DNA of 64,000 bases from NCBI GenBank assembly GCA_016713365.1, contig JADJPG010000046.1:1-64000 (forward strand). Direction: 5' to 3'. This DNA is from Verrucomicrobiota bacterium. GTDB taxonomy: Bacteria; Verrucomicrobiota; Verrucomicrobiia; Limisphaerales; JADJPG01. Every line of letters starts with the position of its first letter. The first letter of the stretch is position 1. The notes under the pieces are model-generated. The model was not told the origin of the DNA and searched no databases. It worked only from the letters and a program-made list of their open reading frames with translations. Made by a program: the position numbers and the translations under genes. Positions 54,386 through 63,570 of the stretch are shown piece by piece.

Positions 54386-56424
54386 GTAAGCTGGGATGGT
54401 ACTGGCATCGGCTGCGGGCGATGAGCCCGGGCGAGATGGTGCTGCACGCGCGGAAAAAGCTGCGGCAATCGGCGGATGCGAAGCGCACGTCATGGCCCGA
54501 GGTTGATCTCAGTTCGCCAGGAGCATTTCCAAAGTTGCCGAAGCCGGAGGATGCGCCGGAGGTTTTGCGCGAGGCGTTGAAGCGTGATGTGGAAAACATT
54601 CTCGCTGGACGCTGGCGGTTCTTTGGGCATCTCGAAGTGCAGGTCGATGACCCGCCGAAGTGGCAATACGATTATCTCGTGCGCCGAGACGTGGAGAGCA
54701 CGGCGTCGGCGTTTAAGCTGAACTACCGTTCGCTGTCGGATGGAGTGGATTCCAAGTTGGTTTGGGAGCCGAGTCGCTGGAACCAGCTCGTGCGCCTGGC
54801 GATGGCGGCGTATGTCCTCGGGGATCGTCGGGCGGCGGAGAAGTGCGTGGAGTGGCTGCAGGACTGGGTGACGCACAACCCTCCCTATCGCGGCTGGAAC
54901 TGGACGAGCGCGCTGGAGGTCGGGCTGCGGCTGATTCAGTTCGCGTGGATGGATGCAATGCTGACGCCAAACGCGGAGCACAAAACTCGGAACGCGGAAT
55001 TGGAGGGGCGATTGGCCAAACTTCGCGCTTCGATTCTTCCGCCACATGTTTGGTACGCGTGGCGACACAAGTCGTTCGGGTCGTCGGCCAACAATCATCT
55101 GCTCGGAGAACTCGTCGGCTGCATCGTGGCGACGGCGCGCTGGCCGGAATTAGCAAAGTGCGGGGCGTCGCTGGAGGAATTGCAGTGGCTCTGGGAGCAC
55201 GAGGTGCTCGCGCAGTTCGCGGAGGACGGCGGGAACAAGGAGCAGGCGCTGAACTACCAGTTGTTTTCGTGGGAATTCTGCTGGCAGGCGCGCATGGCAC
55301 TGGTCGCTGCGGGCCGGAAGATCTCGGCGGAGGTGGACGAACGACTTCGGCGCGCCGCGCAGTTCTTCGTGGATGTGCAGGTGCCGAGCGACCCGTGGGA
55401 TTACGGCGATTCGGACAGTGCGTTCGTGACGCCGCTCTTTGCGGATGACCGCAAGGTCGTGGCGGAATGGCATGAATGGTTTCGCGCGCCGGCCAAGGAG
55501 CAGGCTTTGGAGTATTGGATGGGTGCGGCGAGGCGGGAATTCGGAACATTAGTATTGGACGGTTCTGAATGGCGATCGGTGAATACACCAACGCCCCAGT
55601 ATTGGGATTCCGAGCGTCCCACTGAATCTGGGCGTCAAGCGACGCTCAGAATCAGAGGAAAGTGGCTATCTCATGAGGAGAGTGGAATTGCTATTGGGAC
55701 CGTAGGGCCATTGATTGCCAGATTGGATTGGTCGCGGCTTGGGCTGGGGAGTATGGCAGCACACGGACATCTCGATGCCCTTCACATCAGCCTGTGGGAT
55801 CGAGAAACAGCTCTGGTGATCGATCCCGGAACCGGAGCGTATCATGCGGATAAGAAGTTGAGGAACTGGCTCGCGTCACGTTCCGCTCACAATTCACCTT
55901 GCCTAGATAAAATCCGAGAATGGCCCGAACGAATGGGGCCCTTTTTGTGGCGATGCCAACATTACCTGCCTCGTGGAGCGGAACTCGACAACGGGGGATA
56001 CCGGATGAACCTATTCCTTTCTGATACGGATTCAAACGGCATGGCTGTTTTCTATAGGGAGGTAGACGTTTCGGGTGACGGATTCTTGGTCTGTGATCGG
56101 GAGGGTAGTCGAAAACGCTCCTTTTCCGTTCGCTGGCAGTTCGCGCCGGACTCCCGCGTCGGCGATTTGGGCAGCCGGCGTTACCGAGTCACCCGTCACG
56201 GTGTGTCGATGGTGGTTCAAGTGAGTGCGGATTGGGCCGAAGTATGGTGCGTGACGGAACAGAGTCAGGTCGCCCAGGCCGATCCGGACGCGCCGCTGGC
56301 AGGTACGGTGTCGCCGGCGTTTCGCAAGACGGTGTGGGCACCGTATCTCAAGCTCGTGGCGCGTCCGCAGGGGGACAAACCTTGCGTTTTCAGCACCACG
56401 TTTTTAGCCTCCGCGCGCTCATGA
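54382..56424 (+). CDS. Heparinase II/III-family / alginate-lyase-like protein
   Basis: A 680-residue protein with an alpha/alpha-toroid N-terminal domain (about 100-400; NPPYRGWNWTSALEVGLR, SSANNHLLGELVG) and a C-terminal beta-sandwich hepII/III domain (AAHGHLDALHISLWDRETALVIDPGTGAYHADKKLRNW, quoted in part, with catalytic-type His/Tyr). There is no signal peptide. In capsule/EPS loci this family, next to the bi-domain oxidoreductase and CapK-like ligase, is taken to process polymer or act as a polysaccharide lyase. ATG 54382 overlaps the previous gene by 4 nt. A heptamer array lies in the toroid domain. Confidence 0.88.
   Translation: MSKLGWYWHRLRAMSPGEMVLHARKKLRQSADAKRTSWPEVDLSSPGAFPKLPKPEDAPEVLREALKRDVENILAGRWRFFGHLEVQVDDPPKWQYDYLVRRDVESTASAFKLNYRSLSDGVDSKLVWEPSRWNQLVRLAMAAYVLGDRRAAEKCVEWLQDWVTHNPPYRGWNWTSALEVGLRLIQFAWMDAMLTPNAEHKTRNAELEGRLAKLRASILPPHVWYAWRHKSFGSSANNHLLGELVGCIVATARWPELAKCGASLEELQWLWEHEVLAQFAEDGGNKEQALNYQLFSWEFCWQARMALVAAGRKISAEVDERLRRAAQFFVDVQVPSDPWDYGDSDSAFVTPLFADDRKVVAEWHEWFRAPAKEQALEYWMGAARREFGTLVLDGSEWRSVNTPTPQYWDSERPTESGRQATLRIRGKWLSHEESGIAIGTVGPLIARLDWSRLGLGSMAAHGHLDALHISLWDRETALVIDPGTGAYHADKKLRNWLASRSAHNSPCLDKIREWPERMGPFLWRCQHYLPRGAELDNGGYRMNLFLSDTDSNGMAVFYREVDVSGDGFLVCDREGSRKRSFSVRWQFAPDSRVGDLGSRRYRVTRHGVSMVVQVSADWAEVWCVTEQSQVAQADPDAPLAGTVSPAFRKTVWAPYLKLVARPQGDKPCVFSTTFLASARS
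54970..55004. repeat. Single-arm heptamer array inside the heparinase gene
   Basis: Five 7-mers in phase: AACGCGG, AGCACAA, AACTCGG, AACGCGG, AATTGGA. Orientation is that of the right arms of the other arrays; no complementary left arm is evident. It encodes the local segment with NAEHKTRNAELEGR, in frame. Confidence 0.65.
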
Positions 56425-57722
56425 ACATCAGCATCTTTGGCCTTGGTTATGTCGGTGCGGTTACCGCGGGTTGTCTGGCCCGGCAGGGACATCGCATCGT
56501 CGGCGTGGATGTTCATCTGCAGAAGGTCGAGTCGTTCAACGCCGGCATTCCGCCGATCATCGAGCCAGGTCTGGAAGATCTGCTGAAAACGGCGAAGGCG
56601 AAGGGACTGCTCCGCGCGACGGTGAGTTGCGAGGAAGCCATCAACGATACAGAGCTTTCGATCGTGTGTGTGGGAACGCCGTCAAAGGTGACGGGGGCGT
56701 TGGATTTGAGTTTCGTTCGCGGGGTGGTGGACCAGATCGGCAATGCGCTGCGGAAGAAGACGAAGAGTCACGCGCTGGTGATGCGCAGCACGATGCTTCC
56801 GGGCAGCACGCAGGCGATCACTCAGGAGCTGTTGTCGGACTTGATGGCGGTGCGTTTGTTGCAGGTGTTTTATTATCCAGAGTTTTTGCGCGAGAGCACG
56901 GCGGTGGCGGATTTCGAGAATCCCTCGCTCGCGGTCGTGGGCACGCGCGATGGCGGGAAGCCTTCGGCCGAGCTGATGAAGTCGCTCTTCGGTGAGAAGG
57001 CGGCGGTGGTGAATTGGAACACTGCCGAGATGGTGAAGTACGCGTGCAACGCGTTTCACGCGACGAAGATTACGTTCGCGAACGAGATTGGTCGCGTGGG
57101 CAAGCAGATGGGCATCGACGCACGCGCGGTGATGGAGCTGCTCTGTCAGGACACGAAGTTGAATCTCTCGCCATACTACATGAAACCCGGAAATCCGTTC
57201 GGAGGATCGTGCCTGCCGAAGGACGTGCGCGCGCTGACGAATCACGCGCGCATGAACGGCGTGAGCTTGCCGATGCTCGACAACTTGCTTCCGAGCAACG
57301 AGCGACATCTCCAGAGCCTGCTGAGTTTGATCACGGAGTCAGGCCAGAGCGAAGTGGTGATTCTCGGGATGACCTTCAAGTCGAACACGGACGACTTGCG
57401 CGAGAGCGCGATGGTGGAAGTGGCGCAGACTTTGTTGGGTCGCGGCTTCAAGCTTCGCATCTACGATCCGGCGTTGAATCTCGCGGCTCTCGTGGGCGCG
57501 AACAAGCGGGTGATTGATTCGAAGATGCCTCACTTGGCGAGTTTGTTGTGTCCGGATCTGAAGACGGCGCTTGGCTCGCAAGGCTTGGTGGTCGCGGCGC
57601 AAAAGTGCGCGCCCGTTGCGGACCTCAAGCAGTTCATCACGGCGCAGCATCATGTGGTGGACGTGAACGGCTGGCCGGAGTTGCGTGAGTTGCCGTCGAA
57701 GTACGAAGGGTTCTGCTGGTGA
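56421..57722 (+). CDS. GDP-mannose/UDP-glucose 6-dehydrogenase, AlgD-like
   Basis: A 433-residue nucleotide-sugar dehydrogenase that oxidises the C6 hydroxyl of a hexose to a uronic acid using two NAD+. It starts MNISIFGLGYVGAVTAGCLA as AlgD does, keeps the catalytic Cys in GGSCLPKDVRAL (about residue 260), and has the C-terminal domain with VVILGMTFKSNTDDLRES. Unlike the copy at 39193-40515 it is fully equipped for catalysis. GDP-mannose is favoured by similarity, UDP-glucose is possible. ATG overlaps the heparinase stop by 4 nt. Confidence 0.88.
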   Translation: MNISIFGLGYVGAVTAGCLARQGHRIVGVDVHLQKVESFNAGIPPIIEPGLEDLLKTAKAKGLLRATVSCEEAINDTELSIVCVGTPSKVTGALDLSFVRGVVDQIGNALRKKTKSHALVMRSTMLPGSTQAITQELLSDLMAVRLLQVFYYPEFLRESTAVADFENPSLAVVGTRDGGKPSAELMKSLFGEKAAVVNWNTAEMVKYACNAFHATKITFANEIGRVGKQMGIDARAVMELLCQDTKLNLSPYYMKPGNPFGGSCLPKDVRALTNHARMNGVSLPMLDNLLPSNERHLQSLLSLITESGQSEVVILGMTFKSNTDDLRESAMVEVAQTLLGRGFKLRIYDPALNLAALVGANKRVIDSKMPHLASLLCPDLKTALGSQGLVVAAQKCAPVADLKQFITAQHHVVDVNGWPELRELPSKYEGFCW

Positions 57723-57726
57723 CGTT

Positions 57727-58914
57727 GTGAGCAAGCCCGCCATCCTCATTCTGGTCGAGAATCTCCCGGTGCCGCTGGACCGCCGCGTGTGGCAGGAGTC
57801 GTGTGCCTTGCGCGATGCGGGCTACGAAGTGGTGGTGATTTGTCCGCAGATGCGCGGCTACACCAAGCCCTACGAGTTGCTCGATGGCATTCACATCTAC
57901 CGCCATTGGATTAGCGACGAAGCGGGCGGGTTTGTTGGGTTCTTTGGCGAGTATGCGTCGGCATTGTGGGGCGAATGGTGGTTGGCGTGGAAGGCGTGGC
58001 GGCGGCATCGATTCCAACTGATTCATCTCTGCAATCCACCGGATTTGCTGTGGCTGGTGGCATGGCCGTTCAAGGCGCTGTTCGGCACCAAAGTGATTTA
58101 CGATGTTCACGATGCCTGGCCCGAGATGTTTGAGGCGAAGTTTGGCGGGCGCGGATTGTTTTACTGGGCGGTGCGGTGGTTCGAGCGAATGACCTACGCG
58201 GTTGCGGACGTGGTGCTCGTTACCAATCGATCCGTGATGCAAATCGCGCTCGATCGGGGCGGGAAGAACTCATGGGAAGTTTTTGAAGTGCGCACGGCGC
58301 CAAAGATCGCCACGACTCAGGCGAAGGAAGATCCGTCGTTGCGCAAGGGGCGGAAGTATCTGGTTGGTTACGTCGGAGTGATGGGTAACGCGGACGGCGT
58401 GGATTATCTGGTGAATGCCGCGGCGCACATCGTTCACAATCTGGGACGGCGCGATGTTCAGTTTTTGCTCATGGGAACCGGTCCAGAGCACGTCAGTCTG
58501 GTGGCACTGCGGGACAAGCTGGGCTTGCAGGATTACGTCGATTTGCCGGGACGTGTGAGCAACGAGTTTCTGTTCTCGGCCCTGCGGACCATCGACCTCG
58601 GTGTGGCCTGCGATCCGATCAACCCGTACAACGATCACTGCACTATGAACAAAACGCTGGAGTACATGGCGTTTGGGAAACCTCAGGTGCTGTTCGGCAC
58701 GAAGGAGGGCAGGGCGTCAGCGGGTGAGGCTGCGGTTTACGTGGATGAGAATTCCGCGGAGAAGCTGGGAGAAGCAGTGCTCCGGACGCTGGATGATGCG
58801 GAAGGGCGGGCGAGGATGGGGCAATTGGGCTTCGAACGAATGCGAACGGTTTTGAATTGGGAACGTTCGGTGGAGCAGCTCGTAACGGCTTACGGCAGAG
58901 TCCTCGAAGGGTGA
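57727..58914 (+). CDS. Family 4 glycosyltransferase (WcaL/PelF-like)
   Basis: A 395-residue GT-B glycosyltransferase. The N-terminal domain (ILILVENLPVPLDRRVWQES; HLCNPPDLLWLVAWPFK) is typical of GTs in exopolysaccharide loci; the C-terminal part has LVGYVGVMGNADGVDYLV and the donor-binding E-x7-E near YNDHCTMNKTLEYMAFGKP. GTG 57727 begins 4 nt after the AlgD-like stop. Sugar specificity unknown. Confidence 0.88.
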   Translation: MSKPAILILVENLPVPLDRRVWQESCALRDAGYEVVVICPQMRGYTKPYELLDGIHIYRHWISDEAGGFVGFFGEYASALWGEWWLAWKAWRRHRFQLIHLCNPPDLLWLVAWPFKALFGTKVIYDVHDAWPEMFEAKFGGRGLFYWAVRWFERMTYAVADVVLVTNRSVMQIALDRGGKNSWEVFEVRTAPKIATTQAKEDPSLRKGRKYLVGYVGVMGNADGVDYLVNAAAHIVHNLGRRDVQFLLMGTGPEHVSLVALRDKLGLQDYVDLPGRVSNEFLFSALRTIDLGVACDPINPYNDHCTMNKTLEYMAFGKPQVLFGTKEGRASAGEAAVYVDENSAEKLGEAVLRTLDDAEGRARMGQLGFERMRTVLNWERSVEQLVTAYGRVLEG

Positions 58915-59054
58915 ACCTCCGCAAAGGATGCGCCGGTGTTTCCGACCGTGATGGCGGTGGAACACCACGTATTTCTACGCAGCTCAAGCCGCGCAATTCG
59001 CGGGATTGATTGAGCATCTTTCCACTTGTAGTGTCAGTTAGTTGCACACGCAGT

Positions 59055-60050
59055 ATGGCGTCTGAAGTACAAAACAGCAGCGAAGTCGCAAAGCCGGGAA
59101 TTCTGGCTGAAGCGCAGGAAGTTTGGCGTGCGATTCCGAACCGGGTCGCGTTGGTCGTGCTGCTTGGGGTGTGGACGGCGCTCTTTCATTGGCTGGGAAA
59201 TTCCACGCTGGGTTATGTCGACACGCCATCTCTCTTCGGCTGGTGGTCGTGGACGATGGAGAATACTCCTGATGAAGAGCATGCTTATCTGATCCCGTTC
59301 GTCGTCGTGGCGTTGTTGTGGTCGCGGCGTGACGAGTTTCTCAAGCTCGACAAGCGAGCGTGGATTCCTGCGCTGGGAGTTTTGTTGCTGGCGATGTTGC
59401 TCCACACGGGCGGTTATCTCGTGCAGCAGACGCGCCTTTCGGTCGTGGCGTTTTTCCTCGGGATATACGCGATCGCCGGAATGATGATGGGCCGCTCCTG
59501 GATGGCGGCAACGATCTTCCCATTTTCGTTGTTTGTGTTCTGTGTTCCGCTGGGTGCGGGCGGCACCGAGATTATTTCATTTCCGCTTCGCCTGATGGCG
59601 ACGACGATTACTGCGGTCTTCAGTGACTGGGTTCTCGGCATCAAGGTGGTCCAAAGCGGCACTCAATTGATGGATGCGGGCGGCACTTACCAGTATGAAG
59701 TCGCCGCGGCGTGCAGCGGGATCCGGAGTTTAACAGCGATCGTCGCGTTTAGCGTTGTCTATAGTTACATTTCGTTCAAGACCGGCTGGCGGCGATTGTT
59801 GATTGTGGCTTCGGCCATTCCTCTTGCTGTGGTGGCCAATGTATTTCGGCTGACTCTCATCGTCGTAGCGGCGGAGGCGTTCGGTCAGGATGCAGGAAAC
59901 TATGTTCACGAAAGTTCAATTTTCGGTCTCGTTCCTTACATTCCGTCGATTGGCGGAATGCTGTTGCTCGGCTGGTGGTTGAGCGAGGATCGCAAAAAGC
60001 GCAAGGAACCTGAACCGTTGGTTGTGAGCGGCGCGGAGCAAAAATCATGA
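59055..60050 (+). CDS. Exosortase
   Basis: A 331-residue integral membrane protein with about eight TM helices after a ~35-residue cytoplasmic N-terminus. The exosortase catalytic triad is visible: Cys in AACSGIRSLTAI, Arg in VANVFRLTLIV, and His in NYVHESSIFGLV. Exosortases process PEP-CTERM-type C-terminal signals on secreted proteins in species that make an exopolysaccharide matrix. EpsI follows with a 4-nt overlap. No PEP-CTERM or VPDSG-CTERM substrate is seen in the window. The exact Xrt subtype is not assigned. Confidence 0.92.
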   Translation: MASEVQNSSEVAKPGILAEAQEVWRAIPNRVALVVLLGVWTALFHWLGNSTLGYVDTPSLFGWWSWTMENTPDEEHAYLIPFVVVALLWSRRDEFLKLDKRAWIPALGVLLLAMLLHTGGYLVQQTRLSVVAFFLGIYAIAGMMMGRSWMAATIFPFSLFVFCVPLGAGGTEIISFPLRLMATTITAVFSDWVLGIKVVQSGTQLMDAGGTYQYEVAAACSGIRSLTAIVAFSVVYSYISFKTGWRRLLIVASAIPLAVVANVFRLTLIVVAAEAFGQDAGNYVHESSIFGLVPYIPSIGGMLLLGWWLSEDRKKRKEPEPLVVSGAEQKS

Positions 60051-60804
60051 ACACGCAGGCGAAAATTCTGTTCGGAACAGCGCTGGTTTTCATGGTGGCG
60101 CTGGGAGTCTTGTTGACACGCATTCAGGGTTTTCAGCGGGTAGGCGTGCCCGGCGTCAAACTCGTGGAACGGCCGGTGTATCGCGATGACGGGGAAATCG
60201 AGGAACCAACGCGGTGGCGTTGCCTGAAAGTGTTCTGAATTTTACTTCGAAGGATATTCCTGTGGCCAAGGTTGTGAACGACTGGCTGCCCAAGGACACG
60301 GTTTATGGGCAGAGATATTACGAAGCTCCGGACGGCTATTGGCTCCAATCCACAGTGGTGCTGATGGGCACGGACCGGACGAGTATTCACAAGCCCGAGT
60401 ACTGCCTGACGGGGCAAGGCTTTCAGGTTTCGAGCATTGAGCGAGACACAGTGGAGATTTCCCAGCCGCATCGTTATGAGCTGCCAGTGGTGAAGATGAC
60501 CCTGAGTCGGGAGGCTACGTCGCAGGACGGCCAGAGAATCAAACAGAGTGCGCTGTTCGTTTATTGGTTCGTGGCGGATGATCAGCTGACGGCCGATCAC
60601 AACGAGCGCATGCTTTGGATGGCGCGCGATCAGGTGACCCGCGGATTGCTCCAACGTTGGGCGTATGTCTCGTGTTTCACCGTTTTCCATCCGGGTCAGG
60701 AGCGCGCGGTTTATTCGCGGATGAGGGACTGGATTTCGGCGTCTGTTCCTGAGTTCCAGATCGCCACACGTCCGTCCGGTGCGCTGGCCCGGCTTCCCGA
60801 GTAA
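60047..60804 (+). pseudogene. epsI: Exosortase-associated EpsI-family protein, single-base frameshift
   Basis: Two frames belong to one protein: 60047 to about 60200 encodes the N-terminal TM helix and 'VGVPGVKLVERPVYRDDGEI'; from ~60200 another frame gives GTNAVALPESVLNF and continues with the family motif HKPEYCLTGQGF to 60804. One base seems to be missing near 60199-60205. Corrected length is ~250 residues, normal for EpsI. It is coupled to the exosortase gene (4-nt overlap). Confidence 0.85.
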
Positions 60805-60817
60805 TTGCTCGTTTTCC

Positions 60818-60874
60818 ATGACCCGTCGTTTTTTCATTTGCTTTGCCAGTTTGGCGGTTGGGGCGGCGCTGTAA
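60818..60874 (+). other. Very short signal-peptide-like frame after EpsI
   Basis: ATG 60818 encodes 18 residues (MTRRFFICFASLAVGAAL) that look like a signal sequence n- and h-region and then stop. It could be the decayed start of a secreted protein or be meaningless. It overlaps no other gene. Confidence 0.2.
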
Positions 60875-60895
60875 GGCATCGCCGAAACACTTCGT

Positions 60896-62293
60896 ATGCT
60901 TCAACGAGACAGACAGATTCGGACTCAGGTTTACCAGCTGAAGGATGCGGGCCTTTTCGCCCTGGCTCTCTGGCTCGCCCATTTGCTGCGTGACGCGGTA
61001 GCACCAGAATTTCTCGGGTGGACATTTGATGAGATCCACGGCTTCGAGCGCTACGTCTGGCTGTATCTGATCATTATTCCAGGTGCCCCGCTGATTCTTG
61101 AATCGCAGGGGTTTTATCAACGACCGGTATTCTCATCCTTGCGCGAGACGGTGTGGATTCTTTTCAAGGGATGCTTGCTGGTAACGGTGGGCGTCATCCT
61201 GGTGATGTATTTCTTCCGGCTGACGGACCTCGCGCGCGGTGTGATCGTTTTGTTTGGCTTCACCAGTTTTGTATTGGTGTTTCTGACGGAGGAGATTCTG
61301 AAAGTGGCGTATCGAAGCCGCTTCGGCGAGTATCAGCTCAAGAAGAGGATTATTCTTGTCGGTACCAGCGAAGATACGATTCGGATGCGCGAAGACTTCC
61401 GCCAGCGCAAACAATATGACGTGGAGGTGTTGGCTGAACTTGATATCAACCAGTCAGCGATTTCGGACCTGGTTCGGTTGTTGCACGAGACTTCTGCGAA
61501 CAGCGTTGTGATTAACGCGAAGCACACATTTTTCGGTCAAGTGGAGAAGGCGATTCAGGCATGCGAGATCGAGGGCGTTGAGGCGTGGTTGGTCGCGGAT
61601 TTCTTCAAGACTCATATCTCTCAAGCGAGCTTCGACGAGTTTCATGGGCGTCCAGTCCTGGTATTCCGCTCGGCGCCGGAGGCTTCCTGGCAGGGCGTGT
61701 TTAAGCAGGCGCTCGACTTGTTGGTGTCGTTCATTGCGCTCATAATGTTGCTGCCCCTGTTTGCCGGAGTGGCGCTCGCCATCAAGATGACTTCGCCCGG
61801 ACCGGTTTTGTTCCGGCAGAAACGGTGCGGATTAAACGGCCGCCCGTTCACCATGCTGAAATTTCGATCGATGGTGACTGATGCGGAACAGCGGAAGCAG
61901 GAACTGGCGGCGCTGAATGAAATGGGTGGGCCGGTGTTCAAGATCACCAACGACCCGCGCATTACGCCGATCGGTCGGTGGCTTCGGAAATACAGCATCG
62001 ATGAGATGCCTCAGTTCTTTAATGTTTTCCGGGGAGAGATGAGTCTTGTGGGCCCGCGTCCGCTGCCGGTGGATGAAGTGCAACGTTTCGACGATCCTGC
62101 GCATCGGCGCCGTCTCAGTGTAAAACCGGGTTTAACCTGCTTGTGGCAAGTGAGCGGTCGCAATGAAGTGAAGGATTTCAAGGATTGGGTCCGGCTCGAT
62201 CTCGAGTACATCGATAACTGGTCGTTCTGGCTCGATTTGAAGATTCTCTGGCGCACGATTCCTGTCGTGCTCACGGGCGCGGGCGCGAAGTAG
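60896..62293 (+). CDS. Undecaprenyl-phosphate sugar-1-phosphate transferase (WcaJ/EpsE-like)
   Basis: A 465-residue polyprenyl-glycosyl-1-phosphate transferase. It has four N-terminal TM helices, a CoA-binding-like domain (IILVGTSEDTIRM), one more TM helix, then the catalytic domain (SPGPVLFRQKRCGLNGRPF; KFRSMV; SIDEMPQFFNVFRGEMSLVGPRP, quoted in part; KPGLTCLWQVSGRN). It starts repeat-unit assembly by attaching a sugar-1-phosphate to undecaprenyl phosphate. This makes it the likely priming enzyme for the polymer of this cluster. Confidence 0.93.
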   Translation: MLQRDRQIRTQVYQLKDAGLFALALWLAHLLRDAVAPEFLGWTFDEIHGFERYVWLYLIIIPGAPLILESQGFYQRPVFSSLRETVWILFKGCLLVTVGVILVMYFFRLTDLARGVIVLFGFTSFVLVFLTEEILKVAYRSRFGEYQLKKRIILVGTSEDTIRMREDFRQRKQYDVEVLAELDINQSAISDLVRLLHETSANSVVINAKHTFFGQVEKAIQACEIEGVEAWLVADFFKTHISQASFDEFHGRPVLVFRSAPEASWQGVFKQALDLLVSFIALIMLLPLFAGVALAIKMTSPGPVLFRQKRCGLNGRPFTMLKFRSMVTDAEQRKQELAALNEMGGPVFKITNDPRITPIGRWLRKYSIDEMPQFFNVFRGEMSLVGPRPLPVDEVQRFDDPAHRRRLSVKPGLTCLWQVSGRNEVKDFKDWVRLDLEYIDNWSFWLDLKILWRTIPVVLTGAGAK

Positions 62294-62421
62294 GGTCACC
62301 CTTTCCGTGGAGAGATTTCGGCCTGAATAAAGGTCCATTCGATCGGGTTCGATGAGCGAAATTCGTGCGCTGAATCGTATTCATCATTGCGCCAACGGAG
62401 GCTGGTCGGTAATCAAAGGGC

Positions 62422-63396
62422 ATGCCGAAGCGGACCAAACGCGTAAATGCATCGAAACAACCAACTTCAGTCATAACAGGAGGCGCAGGATTTCTCGGCT
62501 CGCATCTGACCGATCTCCTTCTTTCTCGGGGGCATCGAGTTATCGGGATCGATAATTTTGTCACCGGCACGGTCGACAATATTGCGCATCTGGCGGGTAA
62601 CCCGAACTATAAGTTCATCCAGCAGGACGTCACTGAGTTTTTGTTTCTGGACGGTCCAGTGGATTACGTCTGGCACTTTGCTTCACCGGCGAGCCCCATC
62701 GATTATCTTGAATTGCCAATCCAGACTTTGAAGGTTGGTTCGCTGGGGACTCACAAGGCGTTGGGTTTGGCGAAGGAGAAGGGTGCTCGATTCCTCATCG
62801 CCTCGACCTCCGAGATTTACGGCGATCCGTTGGTTCATCCCCAAAAAGAAGATTACTGGGGCAACGTCAATACAATCGGTCCACGCGGCTGTTACGATGA
62901 ATCAAAGCGCTTCGCGGAAGCGCTCACGATGGCCTACCATCGGGAGCATTCGATCGAAACGCGAATTGTCCGCATCTTCAATACGTACGGGCCGCGGATG
63001 CGCATTAACGATGGGCGCGTCGTTCCGGCATTCGTGAGTCAGGCGTTGCAGAACAAGCCCATCACGGTTTTCGGAAAGGGAACGCAAACGCGCAGCTTCT
63101 GCTTCTGTGCGGATCTCATCGAGGGCATTTACCGGCTGATGATGAGTTCGCATTCCGAGCCCGTGAACATTGGGAATCCTCGTGAGATGACCATGCTGGA
63201 GTTTGCTGAATCGATCATCGATGCGACGGGTTCACGCAGCAAAATCATCTTCAAGCCACTGCCTCAAGATGACCCGAAGCAGCGGCGTCCTGACATCACG
63301 CGCGCGCGCACGTGGTTGAAGTGGGAGCCGAAGATTTGTTTGGAAGACGGATTGAAACCCACCATCGAATATTTCCGGGGAAAAATTTCTTCGTGA
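62422..63396 (+). CDS. UDP-glucuronate decarboxylase (UDP-xylose synthase)-like SDR
   Basis: A 324-residue extended SDR. It has VITGGAGFLGSHLTDLLL, HFASPASPIDYLELP (UXS-type), STSEIYGDPLVHPQ with the catalytic Ser/Glu, and YDESKRFAE containing the catalytic Tyr and Lys. This pattern is that of UXS enzymes, which turn UDP-glucuronate into UDP-xylose. An AlgD/Ugd-like enzyme upstream could provide the substrate if it is UDP-specific. Confidence 0.92.
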   Translation: MPKRTKRVNASKQPTSVITGGAGFLGSHLTDLLLSRGHRVIGIDNFVTGTVDNIAHLAGNPNYKFIQQDVTEFLFLDGPVDYVWHFASPASPIDYLELPIQTLKVGSLGTHKALGLAKEKGARFLIASTSEIYGDPLVHPQKEDYWGNVNTIGPRGCYDESKRFAEALTMAYHREHSIETRIVRIFNTYGPRMRINDGRVVPAFVSQALQNKPITVFGKGTQTRSFCFCADLIEGIYRLMMSSHSEPVNIGNPREMTMLEFAESIIDATGSRSKIIFKPLPQDDPKQRRPDITRARTWLKWEPKICLEDGLKPTIEYFRGKISS

Positions 63397-63454
63397 AAAA
63401 TTTCTGAATTCGAGTATGGTCGCATCAATCCCAGAGCGCGGGAATGTTTTCTGT

Positions 63455-63481
63455 TTGACCGAGACAAACGTTCCCTGTAAT
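63455..63481 (+). promoter_or_regulatory. Candidate sigma-70 promoter upstream of pilM
   Basis: TTGACC (63455-63460) and TGTAAT (63476-63481) resemble -35 and -10 boxes, with a 15-nt spacer that is shorter than ideal. It lies about 90 nt before the pilM ATG. Confidence 0.3.
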
Positions 63482-63570
63482 CACCACGGTCTTTCCGTAA
63501 ACAGACAACGGCTTGCGAGAGAGCCTTTGTCTCTAAAAGCGCAGCCAGTTGTGCTGCACGGAATGAACTA

